The notes below the pieces were generated by a model. The model was not told the DNA's origin and searched no databases. It worked only from the letters and a program-made list of their open reading frames with translations. A stretch of 64,000 nucleotides of DNA from Physcia stellaris. Its lineage: Eukaryota > Ascomycota > Lecanoromycetes > Caliciales > Physciaceae. The stretch covers positions 496,001 through 560,000 of the forward strand of contig JABSSW010000006.1 in assembly GCA_018902385.1 (NCBI GenBank), given 5' to 3'. Below, one piece after another: positions 1 to 10,366 of the stretch (position 1 is the stretch's first letter; each line of letters begins with the position of its first letter). The translations under genes were made by a program, and so were the position numbers.

Positions 1-2132
1 AACAAAAATTACAAACTGTTTGACAAATCAAGTTCGAAATTATTTCAACAACGTTACGAATCATTTCGAATTTTTGAACGCATCGAACGTTTTGCGTATC
101 GATTGAAATTGTCATCAACGTGACGAATTCATTTAGTCGTGTTTATTGCACAATTCGAATTAACATTTGTCGAAATTGATTTTTACGCGCGTTTTCGTTT
201 TCATTATTTTGATTTCATTGAAATCGAAAATGATACGAATCAATACAAATTTTATGAAATCGAGAAATTAATCGACAAACGAATCAGAAAATACAACAAA
301 ATTTTAATTATTCAATATTTGATTCGTTGAATGAACTACGATTCAAAATACGACGAATGACGAAATATTTCAAAATTGAACAACGTCACGAATTTCATTG
401 AACAATACGAATTCAATCATTCGAATGATTTTGATGATCGCAACGACAAACGAAAAACGAAAAATAAATAAATTGATGCATGATATGATTACGCATAATA
501 ATAAAACATGAAATTCAATAAAAACATTGATTTTTTTTTTGATTGACAAATTGTTATGACACAAAATTAAATTAAATGATATGAAATATGACAACATTAT
601 TTTGTTTGATTTTTGACAAAAATTCTGTCGTCATTTCATATTAAATGAATGATGATCAGACAATTGATTCGCAATTATTATACATAAATTGACATTTTGT
701 CGTTCATAATTTTTACATCAATCAATTCAGACTTTACGCATAACACAAATGTTTCGAAACGTTTTCAAATTTCTTTATTGATCAAAACATTCGTATGACA
801 TTTTTTTCGAATCATGATAATTTTTGAAACATTCATGTGACACGCATAAATTCATTTTACATATTATATAATGATTAAACGTTTTGCGATTCGAACGATG
901 TTATATGTTGACATTTTTGAAAATAAATGTTTGACGTTTTCGAAATCATTGATCGAACAATCATTTCATTCACAATAAATTGATTTAATACATTTTGACG
1001 ATTGATATATGATATTTGAATTTCGTAAAAACTTTTCAATCAATTTTTGAATAAATACACGTCGATTTCGATGATTGAAATTTTTCGTTGATTGATGATG
1101 ATTTTATACGATGTATGCGTTCGTATTAATCAAATTCATTAATTCGTTTCGTTCATTTGATTTGTTCGAATCGTAATATCGTCAATTTATTTCGAAATTG
1201 ATTTGCACGATTCACATGATTTATATAAAGATTGTATTGCAAATTTCGAAATCATCGCGAAATTTTCACAACATGAAATCATGTAAAATGTTTTTATCAT
1301 TGATTAAAACGTATAAAACGAAACGCTGATTTGTTTGTAAAACAAAATTTGTTTTTCATACGATCGTGAAATTCGATTGTTGATTCGTCGATTGCAAAAT
1401 GATTTTCAAAAATAATAAACGAAAATGATCGAGTTTTAAAAACATTCAAAACGATTTCGATTTTTCAAAATCATGATGCATTGTTGTATGACATTTGTTG
1501 ATTAAATTCAACGTTCAAATGACGTTTAATGACATGATATCGATCGCGATTGAATGATGCATTGTGAAAATTTTTTGAAAATCAAAATGATTAAATTGTT
1601 GCGTTTTTTGCAAAATTCTGAGTCGTTTGAATGCGTATAGCAATTCATTGACGTAATTTTCTCATAATGAATGCATTTCAATTGATTTTTTCAATATGAA
1701 TTTTCTGATTGATGTGTTGAAACAATAAATCGAATATCGATTGCAAAAAAAACAAAAACAATTGAACGAATTTTCAAAACGTCATACAAACGTGATGCAA
1801 TTGAAATGATCGATAAATAAATGTAATAGAAAATGTATAATCAAATTCAAACGTTTAAATGACTTTTTTCTGTTTCAATACAATGAAACGTCGTTTTTTC
1901 GATTTCGAAATGAACGCGTTTGCATCGACACGTGTTTTTTTCTCTTTTTGAGCGATGATTAACTCAAATGTTGATTCAACAAATGACATGTTGTTTATAT
2001 GATGTAATAGACTCGATTCAAACGATTCAAACGACGTCGCAATGATCAGAATAGACGTATTATTGATGAAATAATGATGATTGCAAATGAAAAAAAGAAA
2101 TCACGAAATAAACACGCTAAATTTCACTAATT
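1..2132. other. AT-rich gene-free island lacking CC and GG
   Basis: Reading every line, I find no CC and no GG dinucleotide from base 1 until the TTGG at 2131-2134. CT and AG together occur only about three dozen times. CpG (as in TTCGAA, AACG, ATCG) and CpA/TpG are abundant, so nearly every remaining cytosine is followed by a purine. No convincing gene, tandem repeat or transposon domain is visible; the short open frames have the biased composition expected of such DNA. The edge is abrupt: 2133 onward has normal composition. A fungal repeat-mutation process is the likeliest cause, but the context (C before a pyrimidine lost) differs from CpA-directed RIP. A foreign or misassembled segment is the alternative. 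Confidence 0.85.
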
Positions 2133-2609
2133 GGATGCGGAGGGGATTTGTTACTATACATAGCGTACTAAGCGAAAGACTAATACCCAGAACAGCTAGC
2201 TGTCAAGTTGAATCATCGTGACGTGACTGACGATGTAATGACAGACGTGTAATGACCGTCACGCGACGCCTTTCCATCACTAGACTTCTGATCTTTTCCT
2301 GTCTCCTCGACTGCATTCTTCATGGAAGAGCATAAGTTCAACTTTATGTGCGAAAAGAAAGTACTGACAATTATGGTCATACTCATTCGAAATTGTTATC
2401 TCTGTTGTAGAGTATCCGTATTTGACGTCTTCATGAGTCCCCCAAGGTACATCGCGAGGTCGGAGGTCGCCTCAAGGGTTGATCAGCCACCCGGCCCGGC
2501 CCGATCAGTGCCGAAAAGAAGTGGCAAATTATCTGCCCATAGGGTACATGGAGACTATGATTACTCCTCTTGTCTCCTTGGTCATTAGTGACAAAAGCAC
2601 ATTCCCACG
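2133..2609. other. Intergenic, upstream of SDHAF4
   Basis: Ordinary-composition DNA between the AT-rich island and the SDHAF4 start. It must hold that gene's promoter, but I see no clear TATA box or other site I can name, and no coding frame I can support. Confidence 0.5.
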
Positions 2610-3137
2610 ATGCAGACTCAACGAGCTGTACTCTCTCGATTGTACTTGACCGGTCGCTTTTTCTCTACCGCCACTCCATATCGCGTGGTCGCCCCCTTCG
2701 CTTCCGGGCCAGCGCCACCTCGTCTCCCTAAAGAAGAGCAAGAGCTCTACGAACGCCTTCAACAACAATCAACGGGCGCATTCAGTACACCTAAACCTGA
2801 TGTCGTCGTCAACCCATCTTCCATGCCCACCTCCTCCTCTACACCACCTACTCAAAGGCAAAGACCACAAATAAACCAGTCTCCCCACTCTACTCCTACA
2901 GAAGTTGAAGAAGGGCAAACCATAGCTAAAGAAAGAGCTGAGCAAGAATTGACTGCAAGAGTCAAAGCCAGTGGAAGAGGAGAAGAGCTCCACCCAGATG
3001 TGAGGAGGGGAGCTTTACCGGAATTTGAGGGCGAGAGAAACCCGAAGACAGGCGAGGTAGGAGGACCTAAAAATGAACCATTAAGATGGGGTGGCGGCGT
3101 TGATTGGAGCTATAATGGGAGGGTGACCGATTTTTAA
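2610..3137 (+). CDS. SDH8: Succinate dehydrogenase assembly factor 4 (Sdh8/SDHAF4)
   Basis: A 175-residue intronless protein. The N-terminus is Arg/Ser/Thr-rich and free of acidic residues (RAVLSRLYLTGRFFSTA), as in a mitochondrial presequence. The middle is low-complexity Pro/Ser/Thr/Gln sequence. The last 35 or so residues carry the DUF1674 signature: FEGERNPKTGEVGGPKNEP followed by LRWGGGVDWSYNGRVTDF at the very C-terminus. In this family the matrix protein binds the free flavinylated Sdh1 subunit and assists its assembly with Sdh2 in complex II, limiting oxidant production. The ATG at 2610 is the first in frame and gives a proper presequence. The protein is longer than the yeast one because of the disordered linker, as is usual in Pezizomycotina. 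It lies only about 480 bases from the edge of the AT-rich island. Confidence 0.92.
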   Translation: MQTQRAVLSRLYLTGRFFSTATPYRVVAPFASGPAPPRLPKEEQELYERLQQQSTGAFSTPKPDVVVNPSSMPTSSSTPPTQRQRPQINQSPHSTPTEVEEGQTIAKERAEQELTARVKASGRGEELHPDVRRGALPEFEGERNPKTGEVGGPKNEPLRWGGGVDWSYNGRVTDF

Positions 3138-4304
3138 TGAGAAGTCTACGGATTCGTCACCAGAAATGCGGAGGTGGCTGCACCATTGTGTCCGTGAAAC
3201 GTGGCGACTCTATGCAAATTGGAGTTCCAGTACAATTAGGCCATACTAGAGACCGGTCCATGGGTCCGTCTATCATTATTTTTGAAAATTCAAGACTTGA
3301 AGTATCGACTGCTGGCCTTGACAAGCCTCTTGACCATGCGCAGTCCGACAGTCGAGGTCGAGCAAGATATTGGACACTTAAGCGCCGTACGGATTCTTCT
3401 CGACTAAGACTTATCTCATAGACATATTCTACCCCATGTCCCCAGTTAGTCACCACTTTCTATGAAAAAATGGTGAAACACGTTACACATGGTCGAAATC
3501 CTGAATCAAAGTTTCAGGGCCTTTTTGTTTCACACTTTAGGAAGCCCACTACAACAATTCAACTGCCTCGAAAAACAACAGAAAATGACTCTTATCCTAG
3601 TCAACCAAAATTATGCGGTAATCCATTGCGTCAAAAAGCCATGATGGATACCAACAGCCACGTCAGCTCCCAAAAGGGCGCATTACTCCTTTCCACTGGA
3701 TCTCTTCAAGCATTTGGCGCTCCCATAACTTAGCATAGCTCGTATATGTTACGGTCTTTGTGCTAGAATTCCTTGTCAGCCGATCGGTATTTCTTTTGTG
3801 TCTACGCGAGATCTTCGGCAGGGTTGTATCCACTCCAAACGCATGGTAAGGACCTCAATACTGAGATGATCGATATCAACACACTAAGCAGTCTAGGTCG
3901 TCTCACTTAAGGAGTCGATCTTATCGCATCAATGGACGAGCTTCGATTTCCTCAATTCCCTTGGTTGAATGAGACGACGTATCAGCACGAGCATACATAA
4001 CATTGGAACGAAGCCAACGCATTCAGAGCATCTCCACACGTATTCTCTGGTCAAGTGGCTTTGTAATACAAAAGATCCTACAGAGACGGTCACATATTTG
4101 CAAAAATCGGTGGGTCACTGCAGGTTGTGTATTGATACATATGTATAGTATCGTCCTGCCCCCCATCTCCTCTTATCCCAACTCTCATCCTTCGCACCCC
4201 CCCCCTATCTTCTCGCACACACCAGCCTAGTAAAGTGCGCAAATCTAGCCCCTATCCCCCTGTCACTCCCGCCTGCGCATCTCCTCGCTTGGGGTCAACA
4301 GGAC
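3138..4304. other. Intergenic, no supported gene
   Basis: Downstream of SDHAF4 and convergent with the small secreted peptide gene. Open frames of 60-100 codons occur on both strands but overlap one another and show no domain, signal peptide or family resemblance. A C-rich run at 4196-4207 is the only compositional feature noted. Confidence 0.5.
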
Positions 4305-4523
4305 TCAAGCCTTCAAAAGGCTTGAAATAGCAGCCGCGCTCGAAGCCAGAGTCGACGCCACAGTGGCCGCAGTCTGAGCTTGGATCTTCGAGATAGCGGC
4401 CAGAGTTGCCGCATCTACAAGAGCGCGCTTCTCAACGAGGTCGGTGTTTGCAATGGGAGCCGCGGTGGCGAATGTGGAGAGGAGGGTGAGGAGGGTAAGG
4501 GTAATGGTGCTGGGGAAGAGCAT
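4305..4523 (-). CDS. Small secreted peptide precursor with Kex2-type site
   Basis: A 72-residue intronless precursor. The start at 4523 is chosen because it opens directly into a signal peptide: MLFPSTITLTLLTLLSTF with a cleavage-like ATAAP at residues 20-23. A short propeptide (PIANTDLVE) ends at Lys32-Arg33, a dibasic site of the kind cut by Kex2. The remaining 39 residues are cysteine-free, rich in Ala and Ser, and built like an amphipathic helix (ALVDAATLAAISKIQAQ, then repeated A/S/T and a final SSLLKA). A longer frame runs upstream to 4691, but that part lacks a signal peptide and looks like 5' leader; an AT-rich TATTTAAG lies on the gene strand at about 4664-4671. I recognise no family. 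It could be a processed surface or signalling peptide or a small effector; the function is unknown. Confidence 0.5.
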   Translation of the reverse strand: MLFPSTITLTLLTLLSTFATAAPIANTDLVEKRALVDAATLAAISKIQAQTAATVASTLASSAAAISSLLKA

Positions 4524-5883
4524 ATTGGTGGTTGGTAGCGGATGGTAGATAGTTGGATGAGGAGTTGAAGGTATAAGTTTTGCTTTGGTAGGTTGAAGAG
4601 CTGTTTGGGGAGAGAAGTTGAATGATGATCTGACAGAAGGAGAAGGGGAGCAGACTGAGGGACTTAAATAGGGACCCGCAGAGCGGAGCAAAGCTCAACG
4701 AACACGGGTTCCCCAGACGCACGACATCAGACGACCAAAAGTGCGTCCTCTCTACCAGATTACACTTGTTGATGCAGGGCATCGAGGTATTTACTATGAC
4801 CATCAGTGGAACATGCGAACACGTTGAGGGAATCCATCCGCAAGTAGTCAGGAGCACCCGCTAGGGAATTTCTACAAGCACCATGACGGAGCATAGGCCT
4901 TCCTAACGGCTCAAAAGGGGCTGGATGGTCTCTGATGACGAGCTTTTAGGAAATTCCCTCTTATCGTATCAGGTCGAATATGCAGGGCCCGTCCGTAGGG
5001 GTTACCGTCGCAAGCAGCGGGAAGGAGCAGGGCGCTCGATGAGGCCTAGTTGCAAGCATTGTGGAGGGATAGGCTGTTTTCGACCTCTTGATATGGAGTG
5101 GTTGTTGTTGTCCGGATGAAGATTTTGACGTGGTTGGGGGCTGGCTCAATATATCAACGTTGTGGTTCACTTGTTCATGCCGACGCGCAACACTGATAGC
5201 ACAAGCGTCATTCGTTGTAATTCACCGGTTGGAATAGTATTCGGAGAGTCAATCGTCATGCTTTTGTTCTGGACCGGGCACATGGCTTCTGATGCAATAC
5301 TTGATTTACCTGGACCCTGCGACAGCGTCGAGCCGAGGCTATTTAGCGCGGAAAAGTTTCTTGCGAATTCTTGGCATCCTTTCTTCCGGACTCCCCCTCC
5401 TAAATTCGTATGATAGTAGATTGAAAAAACTTTTCAATTGATATTTCAATCATTTTTCAAGCATATGATTGAAACATGATGTTTGCTTAACGACGACATC
5501 AAATCGTCGATGGATTCGTTGAAAAAATAAAGTGATTAGTTGAAAAGTACAGCCTCCGCAGGAAAGGTGGCCAAGGTTCTAACCAATGGAGCTCTGGTGC
5601 TTTCATATTGAGACTAATGCCTTGGCATCGCACACAGAGCCTTCCGGCCTGTTTGTAACATAAAAAAAATGAATATACAAAATTATCTAAAATTCCACTC
5701 ATGAATTCTCTCAGATCACTACCATACAGATTTGGAAGGGGGAGGAGGACGCCGAGAGTCTGTAAGAAAAAGTTTTCCGCACTAACCTCGACGCACGTGA
5801 TTTCACCTAGAGAAATAGATCTTTGTTATTCCGCAATCAGCTCCAAAGGCCGAAATCGTCATCTGTTTGATCCTATCATCTTC
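4524..5883. other. Intergenic between the secreted peptide and HET genes
   Basis: No gene I can support. Short overlapping frames on both strands have no recognisable domain. It contains the small AT-rich patch listed separately at 5411-5528. Confidence 0.5.
5411..5528. other. Short AT-rich patch with the same C-before-purine bias
   Basis: A sharply bounded AT-rich stretch inside ordinary DNA. Its cytosines are almost all followed by A or G, it has no CC, and GG occurs only once near its end. This resembles the signature of the 1-2132 island. Too short to identify what it derives from. Confidence 0.4.
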
Positions 5884-7500
5884 TCAAAATGGAGCAGTCT
5901 GTGCCGACCACAGCGTTCGACGCGCTGTAGGAGGACTATCTACATCTCTTAGCGCTATGACAAAGAGCTTAATCTGCGCTTCCCCATCAAACACTCCTCG
6001 CTCCACAATGACCTCCATGACTGGCTGCTGCGGCTTGCGACAGTGGATCTTATGCACGAAATTAGTAACAGCGGGCGTCAAATTCCAACCGTCGTCGATC
6101 TCCAGTACAGATCCCCAGGGCTTCCCAATATCAACGGTGATCCTGATCCCACCCCCGCAATTCTCTACTGGCTGGAGCGCGAAGACAGCCGCCGGTGGTT
6201 TCCTTAAAGCTGCCGGTGCCTCGAAAAAAAACACTTCCGCATCTTCGTTCCACCTTGCCGAAGGCTGGACGTCAAGCAGCTTGAACTCGGGAGTGTCGCG
6301 GCGGAGTAATATGCTCGCAACTCTAGTGTGACTAGCCGCTTCCATAATGATATTCTGGCGGACAAAGAATCTAATCAAAGAGCTCGCGCCTGCGGCAGGT
6401 CTTAACTGAGGCATTGCCAGCTGATCCGGCTCAATTCGCGCATATTGCTCCTCGCCCAACTTCTGAAGGAAGATGCCTATCTCCATGTCGGACTTTTTAT
6501 ATACCCCACGGAGGAGGCCTATGTATTCCTCTGGTCGCCCTTGTCGTGCTATGAGTGGCAAAGTAATGTGGATCCCTTTATGGGTTGTTTGATAGGGGTC
6601 GTTATTTGTCCCTCTGGCCCATCGAATGTCGTTGCACTGAGCAAAGTCTGCAGTAGAGGGTGCGAGAAGACCACGATATTTGGAGAAGGGCGCCTTTGAG
6701 CTTACCCAAGAAAATATTGACATGTCATCGGATCTCTTGATGATCTCCTCCTGCAATCGTAGGAAGGCATTGTCGCCCTCTCCGTAGAGCATAGGCCTGT
6801 CACTTTAGCATACCTTCCGTTCTAAACTTGGGCTGCGACTTAATTACATGCTGACATCGAAAAGCCCCATGAGGCAATACGCAGCGTCCTCTTTTCTTGA
6901 GGTCGCCCTACCAGCCGCCCAGCTCATACGCTGGGCCAGCGACGTCTTGGAGAAATCGCTACTAACAACCACTTCATACGGGATGCCGGTCCTGTCCGTG
7001 ATAGCTGCAGTCAAGTCCTCCTTCGTCCCAACATGGGACCAGTCCTTGGAATAGAAATCTAAAGACCTGGGCGCAATGAGCTCCTGTAAAGTCCAGCCTC
7101 TGGTAAACCAACGCGAAATCTTAAATTTTATCGTCCACCTTCGACGATCCATGCTTGCATTCCGTGCAGGGATGTCGTGTAGGTAGGCGTAGCACACATA
7201 TGCATTCTGGTACCACCGGAACATGGAATTTATTGCTTCGGATAGCTCTGCACTACTCGATTTGTTGATGCAGCACGTGTCGACCCAGAAAAAGTCCAGG
7301 CCATCTTTAAGTGCCTGCTGAGCACAGGCCTTGATCTTCTGATAACCTCTCTTGGAGGCTACTTCGTTAGGACGCTTGAGCATTTCTTTATATGTAATCT
7401 CGTCTTCCTCCCAAGTATGGGAAAGGATCGCATATTTAGGTATCGATTCGCTTTCTGTAAATGATATGAAAGTGAGAGACTTTGATTGAAGAAGGCGCAT
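5884..7500 (-). CDS. HET-domain (heterokaryon incompatibility) protein
   Basis: Two exons, 7500-6848 and 6796-5884, joined by a 51-nt intron (GTAATT...ACAG); the join restores the family motif DVSMPMLYGEG. The product is about 521 residues. The N-terminus has the classical HET blocks: the PKYAILSHTW opening, GLDFFWVDTCCINKSSSAEL, the SMFRWYQNAYVCYAYL block and SRWFTRGWTLQELIAP. It continues into the HET-E/HET-D-like segment GDNAFLRLQEEIIKRSDD. No NACHT, WD40 or other recognisable module follows; the C-terminal 250 residues are of unknown function. HET domains trigger programmed death of fused cells after non-self recognition. The gene opens a run of STAND-type genes (10.4-15.2 and 19.0-22.5 kb), consistent with an allorecognition cluster. 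The start at 7500 matches the canonical MRLL opening of the family. Confidence 0.93.
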
Positions 7501-8006
7501 GATGGAAAGATATGTTATACAACGGCCTCGAATACGTACAGGCGAAATGAGTCTGTTTCATCGTCGTAGGACGACGCCGTTATGAGATGCTGGTTGAGCA
7601 GCAGAGTAACGTACATTTAATTAATGCTTTCCGGTCCAATTGGTAATGAGTTCATGTACAGAATTACATGTCAAAAGGATTAATATGATATAGGTAATGC
7701 CAATTATAACTTGGCTGGCCTATACGGCTTGGCATAGATAAGGTCCGTTGTCGCTTAAAGTTTCCTGTACTCTAAAGGGGCCCAACGAGAAGGCTGTCGC
7801 TAAACTTGACTGGAATCCTCGTTGATTTCCGCTTAGTCCGATCTTTTGTGGGACTGAATACCTATCAGAATCTCGGATCGTGCCCCGGCTAGGTGTCACT
7901 ATGTATATCTACCCATGGATCAATCATACAATTAGACGTTGACATTATTATTAATATTGCTCGAGATTACCTGGGTGTTCCCGATGGATTTATTGATCGA
8001 GCAAAC

Positions 8007-8042
8007 TCGAACCGACCCCTTAAGGGGTCTTTTATGCGGCTA
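8007..8042 (+). repeat. Dispersed short repeat, copy 1, with 16-bp palindrome
   Basis: Contains the perfect palindrome GACCCCTTAAGGGGTC (8014-8029) followed by TTTTATGCGGCTA. A related copy lies at 26412-26445 (AACCGACC, then AAGGGTC, then TTATGCGGCTA) in the same orientation. The match covers roughly 30 of 36 positions by eye. Nature unknown; possibly the end of a small transposable element. Confidence 0.45.
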
Positions 8043-8239
8043 AAAACAACCGAGCCAATCACCTCTAGGAGATTCTTGGCTCTATAATCAGTACAAACCA
8101 ATAAAACCCTTGGTGTTTTTATCTTACTGTTCGAACAGGCCACTTCAAGCACCTTTACCCCCATTGCCTCTTCTCATTCCCTTTTTATGGAGCTCATTTC
8201 CAATTCCATACACTTTTTCGATATTCTCTGCCTGGATGT

Positions 8240-8490
8240 CCCCCATAAGTGCTTTACCCCCATTAGTGCCTGTCAAGGAATACCCTAACCCTGGGAAATA
8301 CTGCAACACTTCCAGTCAGAAAAATCACGAGTCAACTCTTGAAATGTACGTAGATTTCTCAAAATGTTTTACTGCCCTTCTCTAGGAATAGCCCTACTCT
8401 AGGAATATTCAATGAGATAGCAGATGATTTGTGAGGGCGGGGGATTTCAGACCAGGGCTAGGGTATTTCTTGGCAAGCATTTATGGGGGG
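8240..8490. repeat. MITE-like imperfect inverted repeat
   Basis: The left arm (8240-8295) holds CCCCCATAAGTGCTT, a 16-17-base insertion, then GTCAAGGAATACCCTAACCC. The right arm (8451-8490) reads back as CCCCCCATAAATGCTT then GCCAAGAAATACCCTAGCCC. The arms are about 40 bases and flank about 155 bases with no coding frame. No target-site duplication could be settled by eye. A miniature DNA transposon relic is possible. Confidence 0.4.
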
Positions 8491-8792
8491 TAAGAATTGT
8501 TGGCATACCATATCTCGCTTCTACCCGCAAAATCCTATGTTGCTTTCAAAACTCGATGATTCGAGCAATTTTGTAGCAATGAGTATTTGTATCGTGGACT
8601 TCAAATTTTAATGGTAATTTCTCGATACTCTGATATCCATATCGTTAAAATTACAGAATTTCAAAACATTATCTTGAGGTAAAACAATACTTTGAAAACT
8701 GCATGTTTTTGGAGCGCCAATTATTTCATCGAGTATCTGATAAGATAAGAAAAATGTAAGCTGCCGTGGCTCGCGTGGGTCCTGCATCACAA

Positions 8793-10006
8793 TCACACCA
8801 CGTCTCCAGGATCCAGGCTTGAGATATCGGCGCTGGTCGCCACACCATCGAAAACGAGCTCGCTGACGATTACACCTGTTGCCGGAGAGTTTTGAATACC
8901 CCAATTATCATGACCGGTAGCTAGGATGAGGCCCGAGACTGCCGTATGCCCGAGCAGCGGCCCTTGAGATCGATCTCTGCCGGGAATCGTAACAACGGGG
9001 CGGTAGCATGCCTGCTCGACAAGCAATTTTCGTCCCTGCAACTCACCGGACAGAAATTCTGCCACGCGCCGAATACGGTCGCAAAGGTCTCTGTCAATTT
9101 CTATGAGATCTGTGGATGGTGGGAGGGGAACTTTATGATCTGTGCCGGCGCTGATGTGTATGGTGTCGTCAGGACGTGGATAAAGCTTTACTCTCGGGAA
9201 CCAAGTGTCCGGGGCGACATTGTTGAAGAATACCAGATCAGCGGATAGCTCATTAGTGGGCACACTGAGGTGTATGGAATTGTTCCTTGCACCTGTGACA
9301 GGGACTTTGGGGAGAATAGTAGGGGTCCACGGACCAGCAGCGGCTATGACATAATCCGCTGGCAGCTCGTGGATATCTTGGGAGTCTTTGAGTCGATAAT
9401 TCACGGACTTGACGGCTTTTCCATCTTCGGTATAGGCAATGGATGTAGCAGAGCCGATGATTATTTCGACACCGCGGGCCTTCGCTTGCTCTGCCAGAGT
9501 CGTGGTATAGCGATATGGTTGCACTTGTGCAGAGCCATATGTGCCGTTGCCGCGCATTGCGCACGTTTTCAAACGGTCGGAATATATCCAATGGGGAACC
9601 GGGCTGATTGTTTCAAGTGGTGACTCACTCCCAGCCCTACCTTGGAGTTCTACATCACAGTCGAGCAAACGACACCTACGATAACCCCAGCGACTGGCGC
9701 CATCGTATTCCATGGCCAGGTCCATGTGTAACTGCCACGTCAAGCCGGCCAGACAGGGCGGGTCAGCCCAACTAGCGATGAAACCACCCGCTTTGCCGGA
9801 TGCACCGCCAGCAATCTTTGTTGCCTCGAGGAGCGTGATGTGATGTTTGTCTCGTTTATAGCGAGGATGCCGGGTCAAAAAGTACGCCACACTGCAGCCG
9901 ATAGCTCCTCCGCCTGAAAACTCCAAATCAACAAGGAGAAGGCTGTGGAATTGGGGGGCGTACCTATAATGATGATTTGCCTCGCTGCTTCTGATTGTTG
10001 AGCCAT
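8793..10006 (-). CDS. FAD-dependent oxidoreductase (DAO family)
   Basis: Two exons, 10006-9964 and 9913-8793, with a 50-nt intron (GTACGC...TTTTCAG); splicing creates the Rossmann motif QIIIIGGGAIGCSVAYFL (GxGxxG). The product is about 387 residues. After the dinucleotide fold come GGASGKAGGFIASWADPP, a second FAD-contacting stretch ending in AAGPWTPTILP, and the C-terminal ATGHDNWGIQNSPATG, all typical of D-amino-acid-oxidase/sarcosine-oxidase-like proteins; the closest general resemblance is to fungal Tda3-like oxidoreductases. Such enzymes oxidise amines or amino acids using FAD, giving hydrogen peroxide; the substrate here is unknown. The start at 10006 leaves a short leader before the beta strand; an in-frame ATG at 10114 is possible but adds non-conserved sequence. 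It is transcribed divergently from the NLR-kinase fusion gene, with about 360 bases between the starts. Confidence 0.88.
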
Positions 10007-10182
10007 CGGTGGTGAAGGAGGGATGTTTTGCTTAGGACGCAGAGCAGAGATGGCACAACAACTTTGCAAATGAGGATGCGGGAGGCTCTGTGTGGATAAG
10101 ATGTGCCAATCCACATCTCTGATACTACGGCAGTTTCAAGCGAGACTTATCAGGAAGGTAACACAAGGTGCAGTCTGGATGA

Positions 10183-10347
10183 ATTACCCCGCCCTGGGAA
10201 TTGGAGTACTCTTGCTCTAATCGCGAGCCGCAATACGAAGTCTACAAAGTGGAGCTTCGCAATGGTCTCGATCCTCAGCTATATCGACAATACCTTTCTG
10301 CTATTTGCGCCTTTGTAGAGCCTGGTGGGACCGGCTCTATGTCCCGT
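10183..10347 (+). other. Orphan coding-like stretch
   Basis: Fifty-five codons run from just after a TGA to a TAA at 10348, reading ITPPWELEYSCSNREPQYEV and onward through YKVELRNGLDPQLYRQYL to FVEPGGTGSM. The composition is protein-like rather than random, but there is no start codon in frame except near the end, and I recognise no family. It lies in the presumed promoter between two divergent genes and may be a gene remnant. Confidence 0.25.
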
Positions 10348-10366
10348 TAAATGATCTAGCAGTACT

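Larger units (their letters stand above)
7501..8792. other. Intergenic with small repeats
   Basis: Separates the HET gene, for which it is upstream, from the 3' end of the oxidoreductase. No supported gene. It contains a palindromic dispersed repeat at 8007-8042 and a MITE-like inverted repeat at 8240-8490, listed separately. Confidence 0.5.

Noticed and set aside
139-330. 63-codon open frame in the AT-rich island
   Set aside because: Its residues (F, I, Y, N, K, E, D) merely reflect the base composition; no domain or start context supports it.
4524-4857. Upstream extension of the secreted peptide frame and an overlapping longer frame on the same strand
   Set aside because: Both lack a signal peptide or domain; the ATG at 4523 opens directly into a signal peptide.
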